Translations under genes and position numbers: made by a program | Assembly (NCBI GenBank): GCA_964469165.1 | Contig: CAYXXZ010000057.1 | Coordinates: forward strand, 1 to 19,908 | Direction: 5' to 3' | Length of the DNA stretch: 19,908 nucleotides | DNA from: CAYXXZ01 sp964469165 | GTDB taxonomy: Bacteria > Pseudomonadota > Gammaproteobacteria > Pseudomonadales > Porticoccaceae | Shown here: positions 1-7,158 of the stretch, one piece after another | How positions within the stretch are numbered: the first letter of the stretch is position 1 | Layout of the letters: the number at the start of each line of letters is the position of its first letter | The notes under the pieces: model-generated | Seen by the model: the letters and a program-made list of their open reading frames with translations, nothing else | Told to the model about the DNA's origin: nothing | Databases searched by the model: none

Positions 1-1399
1 GAATGGTGTAGCGGATCGCCGCGCGGCGATCCACTTCGAAGGCGACGACCGCCGGGACGGCAAAGCCCGCGGCGATGTCGGTAATGATGTGGGAGGGGTC
101 TTCGCTGCGCGGATTGTCGCTGGTGACTACCACCTGATCGGCGTGCTGCTCCGCAACCTGTGCCATCAGTGGTCGCTTGCCCGCATCGCGGTCGCCGCCA
201 CAGCCAAAGACACACCACAGCTTGCCCTCGGCATGGCCGCGCAGGGCGCGCAGGGCCTTTTCCAGGGCGTCCGGTGTGTGGGCGTAATCGACGACCACCG
301 CGGGCCGTGTGCCGGGCGCCACCACGTCCATGCGACCGGCGACCGGCTTGAGCTGCGGCAGCGCCGCCAGCACCGCCGTGAAATCCTCGCCCGCAGCGCA
401 CACCGCGGTGATGGCCGCCAGCAGGTTATAAAGGTTGAACTCGCCGAGCAGCGCACTTTCGAGGCGCCCGCTGCCCCAGGGCGAGTGTACATCGGCGCCG
501 ATGCCCTGCGCGCAGAAGCTGGGGTTTTCGGCGCGCACATCCCAGGCGCCGCCGATACCGTAGCTGTAGCCTTGCACGGTATCCGGCAACTGCGCGAGAA
601 AGGAGCGCCCGACGGCGTCATCGCCGTTGATGACCGCATACTCGATACCCGGCAACGCGAACAGGCGCGCCTTGGCAGTGCGGTAATTGTGCTCGTCGCC
701 GTGATAGTCCAGGTGATCGCGGCTCAGGTTGGTGAAGATCGCACAGCGGATGCCGGCGCCATCGGCGCGGTGTTGGTCGAGGCTGTGCGAGGACACTTCC
801 ATCGCCACGTGGCGCGCGCCCTGGTCGCGCAGCTCGGCGAGGTTGCGCTGCAATGCAACCGCATCCGGCGTGGTCATGCCCGTTTCCGCAAGCCCGGTGC
901 TGCCGCGCCCCACCAGGCCGCATCCGAGGGTGCCGATCAGGCCCGCGCAGCCGTGCAGAATGCCCTGGAGCTGGGCAATGAGATTGCTGCAGGTGGTTTT
1001 GCCGTTGGTGCCGGTGACGCCGTAGACCGTCAGGGTGCGACCCGGCTGATCGTAAAAGCGCCCGGCCATGGCACTCACCTGGCTGGCGAGGTCGCGGCAG
1101 GCGACGAGAGGTACGCCGCGATCGTCGAGTGCCTGGCGCAGGGCGCCGGTGCCGGGCAGGATCTCGTCGATGCCCGCTTCCTCGGCCACCACGGCAGCGC
1201 AGCCACGCTCCAGGGCTTCGCCGATGAAGCGGCGCCCGTCGTGGCTGGCACCGGCGAGCGCGACGAAAAGATCTCCCGCCGCGACGTTGCGGCTGTCGAG
1301 CGCGACGCCAGTAACCGCGAGGTGGCGCAGCGCCGTCGGACACCGCTCTTCGAGCAGGACCGCGAGCGTCTTTTTCCGTGTTTGGGAGAAGGCCGTCAT
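1..1399 (-). CDS. murE: UDP-N-acetylmuramoyl-tripeptide synthetase MurE (3' end cut by window)
   Basis: Cytoplasmic ATP-dependent ligase that adds the third peptide residue, expected to be meso-diaminopimelate, to UDP-MurNAc-L-Ala-D-Glu in peptidoglycan synthesis. I translated 466 residues from the ATG. The Mur-ligase P-loop GVTGTNGKTT is at residues 127-136, a TTPDA motif at 176-180, SRDHLDYHG at about 226-234, and DNPRSEDP at 428-435. DNPR is the signature of meso-DAP-adding MurE enzymes. Family members are about 490 residues, so only the last few tens of residues are missing beyond position 1. The start ATG shares its A with the ftsI stop codon (TGATG), which implies translational coupling. 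The long plus-strand open frames over this gene are GC-rich antisense shadows. Confidence 0.97.
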   Translation of the reverse strand, partial: MTAFSQTRKKTLAVLLEERCPTALRHLAVTGVALDSRNVAAGDLFVALAGASHDGRRFIGEALERGCAAVVAEEAGIDEILPGTGALRQALDDRGVPLVACRDLASQVSAMAGRFYDQPGRTLTVYGVTGTNGKTTCSNLIAQLQGILHGCAGLIGTLGCGLVGRGSTGLAETGMTTPDAVALQRNLAELRDQGARHVAMEVSSHSLDQHRADGAGIRCAIFTNLSRDHLDYHGDEHNYRTAKARLFALPGIEYAVINGDDAVGRSFLAQLPDTVQGYSYGIGGAWDVRAENPSFCAQGIGADVHSPWGSGRLESALLGEFNLYNLLAAITAVCAAGEDFTAVLAALPQLKPVAGRMDVVAPGTRPAVVVDYAHTPDALEKALRALRGHAEGKLWCVFGCGGDRDAGKRPLMAQVAEQHADQVVVTSDNPRSEDPSHIITDIAAGFAVPAVVAFEVDRRAAIRYTI

Positions 1400-3144
1400 C
1401 ACGAGCGTTCTCCTCTCAGCGGAACCTGGATGGTCTCCGCCATTTGGCTTTCGGGCTGAACATCCGGCGGTACCCGCAGCAGGCGCAGCGCATCGGCACT
1501 GACCTTGGAGAACACCGGCGCCGCCACCAGGCCGCCGTAGTAATCCTTGCCCTGGGGATCGTCGATCACCACCACCGTCACCAGTTTCGGGTTGTCTGCC
1601 GGCACCATGCCGGCAAACAGGCCCACGTAGCGGCGCGCTTCGTAGCCGCGCGCTCCCACCTTGTGCGAGGTGCCGGTCTTGCCGGCCACGGTGTACCCGG
1701 CAATGGCAGCGCGCGTGCCGGTACCGCCGGGCTCGGTGACGGATACCATCATTTCCCGGATGTCCCGTGCGATCTGCGGATCGAGTATCTGCTCGCCCTC
1801 GGGGGCCTTGTCCAGCTTGAGAAGCGATACCGGTTTCTTGACCCCGTCATTGGCCAGCACGCTGTAGGCGCGCGCCACCTGCAGCGGGGTGCCGGACATG
1901 CCGTAGCCGAACGCCATGGTGATGCGCTCCATCGTGCGCCACTTGCGGTATTCCGGCAGCACCCCCGGGCTCTCGCCGGGGAAGCCGGTTCCCGGCGCCT
2001 CGCCCATGCCGAAGCGGGCGAACATGTCGCGCACATCGCTGGGCTCCAGATCCAGCGCCATTTTCGTGGTAGCCACCTGGCTGGACTTGCGGAGCACGCC
2101 GGTCATGTCCAGCACGCCGTAGTTGGTGTGATCGGAGAACGTCTTGCCGGACACCCAGATATAGCCGGGGCTGGTGTCGAAGATGGAATCCTTGGTGTAT
2201 TTGCCGCTTTCCAGCGCCGCGGCGACGGTGAGCGGCTTCATGGTGGAGCCCGGCTCCACCAGATCGGTGATGACCCGGTTGCGCAGCCCGGCGATATCCA
2301 TGCCGACCCTGTTGTTGGGGTTGTAGGAAGGCTGGTTGACCATCGCCAGCACTTCGCCGGTTTCCACATCCAGCATGACCAGCGCGCCGGCGGCGGCGCG
2401 GAATTTGCTCACCGCGGCCTTGAGCTCGCGATAGGCCAGATACTGCAGGCGCAGGTCGATGCTCAGGGCGATGTCGCGCCCCGGCCGGCCGCTGTCGATC
2501 AGGCCGATTTCCTTGATCACCTGGCCCCGGCGATCCTTGATCACGCGCTTGGCGCCGGGCTGGCCGACCAGGCTTCTTTCATAGGCGAGCTCGACGCCTT
2601 CCTGCCCCTGGTCGTCGATGTTGGTGAAGCCCACCACCTGTGCCGCCACTTCCCCGGCCGGATAGAAGCGCCGGTATTCCTGCTGGCCGTGAACGCCGGG
2701 TACCTTGTGGGCGAGAATCTTCTCCGCATCCAGAGGCATCAGGTGGCGGGCCAGATACATGAATTCCTTGTTGCGGTAACGGCTGATGCGCTCGCGAAGC
2801 TGGTTGGCGTCCACGTTGAGATCGCGGGTCAGGGCGAGAAACGCGTCGGTGTCGGTTTCGATTACCTGCGGATTCGCCCAGATGGATACCACCGGCGTGC
2901 TCACTGCCAGAGGCTCACCGCGACGGTCCGTGATCAGGCCGCGGTAGGCGGGAATGGTCTCGGTGCGCACCATGCGCGCGTCGCCCTGATCCTGGAGGAA
3001 CTTGAAGCCGCGATCGGAGCCACTCACCACCTGGAGGCCGGCGATGTGCCCCAGCGCGAATATGGCGAGCAGGCCCAGCAGTGCGACGATCAGCAAATAT
3101 CGCCACAGCGGGATGGAGAGCTCCTTGTTGCGCCGGCTGCTCAA
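1399..3144 (-). CDS. ftsI: Peptidoglycan D,D-transpeptidase FtsI (PBP3)
   Basis: Septal transpeptidase of the divisome: a single-pass inner-membrane protein that cross-links peptidoglycan at the division site. The N-terminus has a short basic cytoplasmic stretch and one membrane segment (about residues 12-35), followed by a pedestal domain and the penicillin-binding domain. The active-site serine motif STMK is at 300-303 and KTGT at 489-492. The second motif reads S354-S355-Q356, where the usual form is SxN. I chose a TTG start at 3144 because it overlaps the ftsL stop as TTGA and gives 581 residues, close to the 579-588 typical of this protein. The longer open frame upstream only overlaps ftsL and rsmH. 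The gene is coupled to ftsL upstream and murE downstream. Confidence 0.96.
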   Translation of the reverse strand: MSSRRNKELSIPLWRYLLIVALLGLLAIFALGHIAGLQVVSGSDRGFKFLQDQGDARMVRTETIPAYRGLITDRRGEPLAVSTPVVSIWANPQVIETDTDAFLALTRDLNVDANQLRERISRYRNKEFMYLARHLMPLDAEKILAHKVPGVHGQQEYRRFYPAGEVAAQVVGFTNIDDQGQEGVELAYERSLVGQPGAKRVIKDRRGQVIKEIGLIDSGRPGRDIALSIDLRLQYLAYRELKAAVSKFRAAAGALVMLDVETGEVLAMVNQPSYNPNNRVGMDIAGLRNRVITDLVEPGSTMKPLTVAAALESGKYTKDSIFDTSPGYIWVSGKTFSDHTNYGVLDMTGVLRKSSQVATTKMALDLEPSDVRDMFARFGMGEAPGTGFPGESPGVLPEYRKWRTMERITMAFGYGMSGTPLQVARAYSVLANDGVKKPVSLLKLDKAPEGEQILDPQIARDIREMMVSVTEPGGTGTRAAIAGYTVAGKTGTSHKVGARGYEARRYVGLFAGMVPADNPKLVTVVVIDDPQGKDYYGGLVAAPVFSKVSADALRLLRVPPDVQPESQMAETIQVPLRGERS

Positions 3145-3407
3145 GGTTGCACCATGACTACGTCTTTGATGGGAGGCACTTGCATGCCCAGTTCGGTAAT
3201 CGCCTTCGTTTCGATGCGCGACAGGTTGGCGAGGGAACTTTGCTCGAGCAGATATTGCCCCCAGACGACCTGAAGATTGTTCTCGCGCTGCTGCAGTTGC
3301 GCGAGCTCTGTAAACAGCAGCCGACAGTTGTGGCTTACATAAATGACGGTGAGCGCAGACAGCATCACCATCACCCACAGCGCCAGAAGTACCTTGTTGC
3401 CAGTCAT
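3141..3407 (-). CDS. ftsL: Cell division protein FtsL
   Basis: Small bitopic divisome protein of 88 residues that forms a complex with FtsB and FtsQ. It has a short cytoplasmic tail, one membrane helix (about residues 5-25) and a periplasmic part rich in Leu, Gln and Glu consistent with a leucine-zipper-like coiled coil. An in-frame ATG at 3428 exists, but I prefer the ATG at 3407: it lies one base after the rsmH stop and has an AGAAGGTGG ribosome-binding site just upstream. The gene sits between rsmH and ftsI, the standard position for ftsL, which supports the call although FtsL sequences are poorly conserved. Confidence 0.92.
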   Translation of the reverse strand: MTGNKVLLALWVMVMLSALTVIYVSHNCRLLFTELAQLQQRENNLQVVWGQYLLEQSSLANLSRIETKAITELGMQVPPIKDVVMVQP

Positions 3408-3408
3408 C

Positions 3409-4344
3409 TCAGGCCACCTTCTCGGCAATCCGCATCACTGCGCTGCGGGCGCGAATATTGGCCTCGCACTCCTGCGCGTCGGGCCGCACCGCCTTGCCGA
3501 CGGCGCGCAGCGGGCGCCGGATGTCGACGTCGCGAACCGGCAGGCCGCGGGGAATCTTCGGCCCCTGTTGCTGCTCGCGGATGAAGCGCTTGACCATGCG
3601 GTCTTCGAGCGAATGGAAACTGATGACCACCAGCCGGCCCTGGATGGCCAGCACGTCGACCACGCCGGCGAGCAGGTCCTGGAGGTCGCCGAGTTCGCGG
3701 TTGACGTGGATGCGAATAGCCTGAAAGGCTCGCGTCGCCGGGTGCTTGCCTTTTTCCCAGGCGGGGTTGGCGGCAGCGACGATGGCGGCGAGCTGTGCCG
3801 TGCGCACAATGGGCTCGCGACTGCGCGCGGCGACGATGGCTGCGGCCATGCGCCGGGAAAATTTCTCTTCACCGAATTCCCAGAGCACGCTGGCGATGTC
3901 TTTCTGATCCGCCTGAGCCAGCCAGTCGGCGGCGCTGATGCCGGAGTCGGGATCCATGCGCATGTCCAGCGGACCGTCCTGCATGAAACTGAAGCCGCGC
4001 CGGGCATCGTCGAGCTGCGGCGAGGACACGCCCAGGTCGAGCAGCACTCCGGCCACCTGGCCGCTGCGACCGCGCTCGGCGCACAGGCGCGCAATATCGC
4101 GAAATGAGCCGCGCACGAATTCGAAGCGCGGGTCGCCAGCGAAGCCCTGCGCGGCTTCGCGCTCGGCTTCGGGGTCCTTGTCGATCGCCAGCAGGCGGCC
4201 ATTGGGCGAGAGCCGCGCCAGGATCGCACCGCTGTGCCCACCCCGACCAAAGGTGCCATCAATGTAGAAACCATCCGGGTCCATTACCAACCCCTCCACG
4301 GCCTCATTCCGCAACACCGTTCTATGTGCGACTTGCTCTTTCAT
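3409..4344 (-). CDS. rsmH: 16S rRNA (cytosine(1402)-N4)-methyltransferase RsmH (MraW)
   Basis: SAM-dependent methyltransferase that N4-methylates C1402 of 16S rRNA in the decoding centre. The 311-residue length is typical. Visible family signatures are the HRTVL start region, the SAM-binding motif DGTFGRGGHS (about residues 29-38), the acidic AIDKDPEA (about 53-60), LLDLGVSSPQLDDARRGFSF (about 101-120), the stretch KHPATRAFQAIRIHVN and the C-terminal VISFHSLEDRMVKRF. It begins 14 bp after mraZ and is followed one base later by ftsL, in the conserved dcw order. Confidence 0.97.
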   Translation of the reverse strand: MKEQVAHRTVLRNEAVEGLVMDPDGFYIDGTFGRGGHSGAILARLSPNGRLLAIDKDPEAEREAAQGFAGDPRFEFVRGSFRDIARLCAERGRSGQVAGVLLDLGVSSPQLDDARRGFSFMQDGPLDMRMDPDSGISAADWLAQADQKDIASVLWEFGEEKFSRRMAAAIVAARSREPIVRTAQLAAIVAAANPAWEKGKHPATRAFQAIRIHVNRELGDLQDLLAGVVDVLAIQGRLVVISFHSLEDRMVKRFIREQQQGPKIPRGLPVRDVDIRRPLRAVGKAVRPDAQECEANIRARSAVMRIAEKVA

Positions 4345-4358
4345 GTTATGCGCAGCCC

Positions 4359-4814
4359 TTACAATGAAAGGGATTGCATTGCATCGGGAACAGACAGCTC
4401 GCCCGCGGCTTCTTCAAGCCAGGTTTCGCAGTTGCTGTTCCAGTTCTCCAGACTCCAGAGTTCGAAGCGGTGACGCTGCCCCACCAGCATGGCTTTCTTA
4501 TCGATATCCGCATGCTTGCGTAGTTCCGGCGGCACCAGAATGCGTCCCGAGCCGTCGAGCTCCACGTCCCGGGCATGGCCGATCAGCAGCCGCTGCAGGC
4601 GCCGGGTGGTATCATTGAACGTCGGCAACGCAGCAATCTGATCCTCAATTTTTTCCCATTCGGGCAGCGGGTAGATGAAAAGGCACTTGTCCTTGATATC
4701 GATGGTAATCACGAGATTTCCTTCGCACTGCGACATAAGGGCGTCGCGATACCTCGCCGGTATCGCCAGACGCCCTTTGGTGTCCAGATTGATCTCGTTA
4801 TTGCCTCGAAACAC
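4359..4814 (-). CDS. mraZ: Transcriptional regulator MraZ
   Basis: First gene of the dcw cluster. MraZ is a ring-forming DNA-binding protein with two SpoVT/AbrB-like domains that regulates its own operon. At 151 residues it has the normal length. The duplicated signature is visible as DTKGRLAIPARYRDAL (about residues 11-26) and DGSGRILVPPELRKHA (about 87-102). The start MFRGNNEINLD is characteristic. Its own binding repeats lie directly upstream at 4841-4870, so autoregulation is supported by sequence. Confidence 0.97.
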   Translation of the reverse strand: MFRGNNEINLDTKGRLAIPARYRDALMSQCEGNLVITIDIKDKCLFIYPLPEWEKIEDQIAALPTFNDTTRRLQRLLIGHARDVELDGSGRILVPPELRKHADIDKKAMLVGQRHRFELWSLENWNSNCETWLEEAAGELSVPDAMQSLSL

Positions 4815-4840
4815 GCCCGCCTCAGCTCGCTTTCAGGGAG

Positions 4841-4870
4841 AACTCTCCACTTTTGCCCACTTTCTCCCAC
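4841..4870 (-). promoter_or_regulatory. MraZ operator (three 10-bp direct repeats)
   Basis: Read on the minus strand there are three adjacent decamers: GTGGGAGAAA (4870-4861), GTGGGCAAAA (4860-4851) and GTGGAGAGTT (4850-4841). The 10-bp periodic GTGGG pattern matches the known MraZ box, TGGG repeats at one-helical-turn spacing in front of mraZ. The third copy is degenerate (GTGGA). The repeats begin at about the predicted transcription start. Confidence 0.85.
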
Positions 4871-4878
4871 ATGGAGAC

Positions 4879-4906
4879 ACTATATGGCGGGAGGATTTCA
4901 AGTCAA
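4879..4906 (-). promoter_or_regulatory. Probable dcw-cluster (mraZ) sigma-70 promoter
   Basis: Minus strand: -35 TTGACT (4906-4901), a 16-bp spacer and -10 TATAGT (4884-4879). The predicted start at about 4872 lies at the upstream edge of the MraZ repeats, so bound MraZ would block initiation or early clearance. Confidence 0.7.
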
Positions 4907-5166
4907 GCGCTGCAGGAACGAAAAATCTCAGAAAATGCACTTAAATTTCGGCAAGTTACGCCCTTTCAACGAGAGACGCAGAAGCCCTTTTCGACTATCG
5001 CAAACAAAAACATCAGGCTGCCATTTCAAGTTAAAGTGAATTGTCACAAAGAAGATTTTTTTGGAATAGAAAATTCAGATTTCTAGATTCATCAGGCATA
5101 TTGGTCAAAAATTGTACAGCAACCTATCAACGGTCCCTGCTCCGGAAGAGCCCCATTTTCTGCCTT
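4907..5166. other. AT-rich divergent intergenic stretch, no gene seen
   Basis: The whole gap between mraZ (starts 4814, minus) and the dehydrogenase (starts 5300, plus) is 485 bp. Its ends hold the mraZ promoter and operator (4841-4906) and the lux-box-like promoter with nearby repeats (5167-5228). The middle part is clearly more AT-rich than the flanking genes. Short open frames cross it but have no recognisable product and no convincing ribosome-binding site. I see no RNA gene or terminator. Confidence 0.5.
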
Positions 5167-5212
5167 ACCTGTCATTTGTAACGGTGTACCTGTCATTTCG
5201 CGGCTCTAGAAT
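5167..5212 (+). promoter_or_regulatory. lux-box-like element and -10 of the dehydrogenase promoter
   Basis: The 20-bp element ACCTGTCATTTGTAACGGTG (5167-5186) has the ACCTGT-N8-half-site form of a lux box. A -10-like TAGAAT lies at 5207-5212, starting 30.5 bp from the element centre, and no recognisable -35 is present. This fits an activator-dependent promoter with the box near -42.5 and a start near 5219. Sixteen of 20 bases match the element at 17590-17609. Confidence 0.7.
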
Positions 5213-5228
5213 GATGACAGCTGTCATC
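5188..5228 (+). repeat. Second ACCTGTCATTT half-site and a perfect 16-bp palindrome
   Basis: ACCTGTCATTT occurs at 5167-5177 and again at 5188-5198, exactly 21 bp (two helical turns) apart. CTGTCAT occurs a third time at 5221, 31 bp further on. That third copy is the right half of the perfect palindrome GATGACAGCTGTCATC (5213-5228), which straddles the predicted transcription start. It may be an extra regulator site. Confidence 0.55.
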
Positions 5229-5299
5229 GCTCACGACACCGACCCCGCAAAGGGTGGTGCAGAGTGAGCCGTCAACAACATCTGAAACAAGGTCAGGTT

Positions 5300-6040
5300 A
5301 TGTCAGGCATCACAGGAAAAGTCATCGCCATCACCGGCGCTTCCAGCGGCATCGGCGAGGCAACGGCCAGGGTTCTGGCCCGGCAGGGGAGCAAGGTGGT
5401 ACTGGGGGCGCGCCGCGGCGAACGCCTGGCCGCCGTCGCGGACGCGATCCGCTCCGAGGGCGGCGAGGTTGCCGTCACCTCGCTGGATGTCACCAGCCAG
5501 GAAAGCGTCGCGACCTTCGTCAGTTACGCCATCAGCAGCTACGGCAGGCTCGACGTGCTGGTGAACAACGCTGGCATCATGCCGCTGTCGCGGCTCAGCG
5601 ACCTCAGGGTCAAGGACTGGGAACAGATGATCGACGTCAACATCAAGGGCGTGCTGTACGGTATTGCCGCGGCCCTGCCGGTATTCGATCAACAACAGTC
5701 GGGCCAGTTCATCAACGTGACCTCCGGCGCCGACCGGGTCGTGGCGCCCAGCGCCGCGGTCTACTCCGGCACCAAATTCGCGGTGCGCGCCATCTCCGAC
5801 GGCCTGCGCATGGAAGTGGGCCAGCACATTCGCGTCGCCGTGATCGCCCCCGGCGCCACCTCGACCGAATTGACCGGCACCATCAGCGACCCGGCCCTGA
5901 AAGCCGCGGTGGAGGCGCGAACCTTCGCCAACGCCATGCCCCCGGAAGCGGTCGCGGCGGCGATTGCCTACGCCATCGGCCAGCCCGCCAATGTGGACGT
6001 GCGGGAAATTCTGGTGGGACCGGCGACCGCGGCGATGTAA
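5300..6040 (+). CDS. Short-chain dehydrogenase/reductase (SDR family oxidoreductase)
   Basis: NAD(P)-dependent oxidoreductase of the classical SDR family, 246 residues from the ATG at 5300. The Rossmann motif TGASSGIG is at 12-19, NNAG at 89-92, the structural Asn at 114, the catalytic Ser in TSG at 142, and YxxxK (Y155, K159). Arg38-Arg39 after the second strand suggests NADP(H) preference. I chose the ATG at 5300 over the in-frame GTG at 5264 because the conserved fold starts only at residue 5 of the shorter form and AAGG/CAGG precedes it. It is the first gene after a lux-box-like promoter and 74 bp upstream of luxR-type gene 1. The substrate cannot be read from sequence: it could act on the aldehyde made by LuxC, on a Rieske cis-dihydrodiol, or on another alcohol/ketone. 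Confidence 0.93.
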   Translation: MSGITGKVIAITGASSGIGEATARVLARQGSKVVLGARRGERLAAVADAIRSEGGEVAVTSLDVTSQESVATFVSYAISSYGRLDVLVNNAGIMPLSRLSDLRVKDWEQMIDVNIKGVLYGIAAALPVFDQQQSGQFINVTSGADRVVAPSAAVYSGTKFAVRAISDGLRMEVGQHIRVAVIAPGATSTELTGTISDPALKAAVEARTFANAMPPEAVAAAIAYAIGQPANVDVREILVGPATAAM

Positions 6041-6114
6041 GCCGTCCTGCCCGGGCAGCGGCTTCTACGCTATACCTTCTGAACAGACATACATAATGAT
6101 CGTGGAGGTGCAAC

Positions 6115-6843
6115 ATGAAAGCGATTCCCTGTGAGAAAATCCGCAACATCCTCAGCCAGGTGCGGCCGAAGTTCGGCTGGGAAGATTACGGCTACACCTT
6201 TTCCCAGAACAAATACTGGGCCGAGCAGAGCCGCGACTACGTGTGTGAGGCATCTCCGGGCAAACAGCAGTTTTTCGCTGAGTACGTCAAGCATAAACTA
6301 CATGGCAACAACCCCATCAGCCAGCTGTCGCTGAAAAGCGATCTCCCCCAGATCTACATCTACGACCGCATCCCGCGCACTGACGCCGCCAAGGAAAGGA
6401 AACTCTACGAACTGATCACCGGCTTCGGCTGGAAAAGCGGCATGTCCATTCCCGTGCACGGCTACGGCGGCGCTCTTGGCCTGATCACCCTCAATCACCG
6501 CAAGCACGAAGTGGCACCCGAGATGATCAAGGGCACCATCGATTATCTGGCGCCCTGGCTGTTCCAGTTCAACGCCTGGTCGCGGGAGCTGCTGGAAAAC
6601 TCCGCCACAGGGGAATTGCTCACGCAGCGTGAAATCGAATGCCTGCAACTGGTATCGAAGGGAAAAACATCGAAAGAGATCGCCCAGTTGCTGTGCATCA
6701 CCAAGCGCACCGTGGATTTCCACGTCAACAACGCCACCCAGAAACTGGGCGGCCATTCCCGCAGCCAGGCCGCCTCCCTGCTGTCGAGGATGCTGCTGAC
6801 ACAAAACAGCCTTGTCAGGCCCGTCGTTTCCGCGTTCCAGTGA
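6115..6843 (+). CDS. LuxR-family regulator 1 with autoinducer-binding-like domain (LuxR solo)
   Basis: Transcription factor of 242 residues with the two-domain layout of quorum-sensing LuxR proteins. The N-terminal domain includes GWEDYGYTF (21-29) and GWKSGMSIPVHGYGGALGLITL (about 105-126). The C-terminal GerE/LuxR helix-turn-helix is at about 169-215 (LTQREIECLQLVSKGKTSKEIAQ, then ITKRTVDFHV). By ungapped eye alignment with LuxR/TraR, the AHL-contacting Trp57, Asp70 and Trp85 correspond to Phe53, Asn66 and Tyr81, while Tyr61 and Pro71 are kept. The ligand may therefore not be a standard acyl-homoserine lactone. A GGAGGTG ribosome-binding site precedes the ATG. It is paralogous to the regulator at 13559-14272. 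No luxI is in the window. It is probably co-transcribed with the dehydrogenase upstream. Confidence 0.93.
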   Translation: MKAIPCEKIRNILSQVRPKFGWEDYGYTFSQNKYWAEQSRDYVCEASPGKQQFFAEYVKHKLHGNNPISQLSLKSDLPQIYIYDRIPRTDAAKERKLYELITGFGWKSGMSIPVHGYGGALGLITLNHRKHEVAPEMIKGTIDYLAPWLFQFNAWSRELLENSATGELLTQREIECLQLVSKGKTSKEIAQLLCITKRTVDFHVNNATQKLGGHSRSQAASLLSRMLLTQNSLVRPVVSAFQ

Positions 6844-6882
6844 ATGTCCAGGCAGCCACCGGCAGCGCTGTAATACACAAAA

Positions 6883-6929
6883 AGCTGTCACTAATCACAG
6901 TGAAGCGGCTGCCGACAGCAGGGTATACT
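6883..6929 (+). promoter_or_regulatory. lux-box-like element and -10 of the MFS promoter
   Basis: AGCTGTCACTAATCACAGTG (6883-6902) is a 20-bp dyad with the same 6-8-6 layout as the other elements, and a -10 TATACT lies at 6924-6929. The hexamer starts 31.5 bp from the element centre, one base more than at the other three sites. The left half deviates by one base (AGCTGT), so it is the weakest of the four matches. Confidence 0.55.
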
Positions 6930-6965
6930 TTTGCGCAACACGGGTCTGTAAGCAGGTTTTGACAC

Positions 6966-6979
6966 GTCACTGCAGTGAC
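6966..6979. repeat. Perfect 14-bp palindrome GTCACTGCAGTGAC
   Basis: Perfect inverted repeat without spacer, lying directly after a TTGACA hexamer at 6959-6964 and before the first MFS gene. It could be an operator for a dimeric regulator or belong to a second promoter, but no good -10 follows at the right distance. Confidence 0.4.
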
Positions 6980-7158
6980 CAAAAACAGCGCCCGTCCCCA
7001 TTACGCCCGACGCTGTTGCCAGCATCCGCACACATTCATAAAAGCCTATGCAACCGGTCAAGTGCCGGAAAACGTCCACCGACAGGCGCACAACCCGGCG
7101 CGACACGATAAAACCAACGCATCAAACACAGAACAACGCTATCGGGGAAAGGAAAAAT

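Larger units (their letters stand above)
6844..7158 (+). other. Intergenic leader region upstream of the MFS pair
   Basis: This 315-bp gap holds a lux-box-like promoter (6883-6929) and a perfect 14-bp palindrome (6966-6979) just after a TTGACA hexamer (6959-6964). The ribosome-binding site of the first transporter is just before 7159. If the 6924 hexamer is used, the leader RNA is about 220 nt. I see no leader peptide or riboswitch that I can name. Confidence 0.5.

Noticed and set aside
89..1459. Long plus-strand open frame of 456 codons over murE
   Set aside because: It is antisense to a clear MurE reading with intact motifs. The composition (Ala, Arg, Gly, His rich) is typical of a shadow in GC-rich DNA.
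1378..3273. Plus-strand open frame of 631 codons over ftsI
   Set aside because: Antisense shadow of ftsI; no family motifs and no ribosome-binding site.
3435..4274. Minus-strand open frame of 279 codons overlapping rsmH
   Set aside because: Alternative frame of rsmH; low-complexity Ser/Arg/Pro composition and no motifs.
4575..5039. Plus-strand open frame extending from mraZ into the intergenic region
   Set aside because: Its first half is antisense to mraZ and its second half crosses the mraZ promoter. There is no credible start or product.
6047..6058. Perfect palindrome CTGCCCGGGCAG after the dehydrogenase stop as a terminator
   Set aside because: It has no loop and no following T-run, and the next gene is in the same direction and close. 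It is probably a chance GC-rich palindrome.
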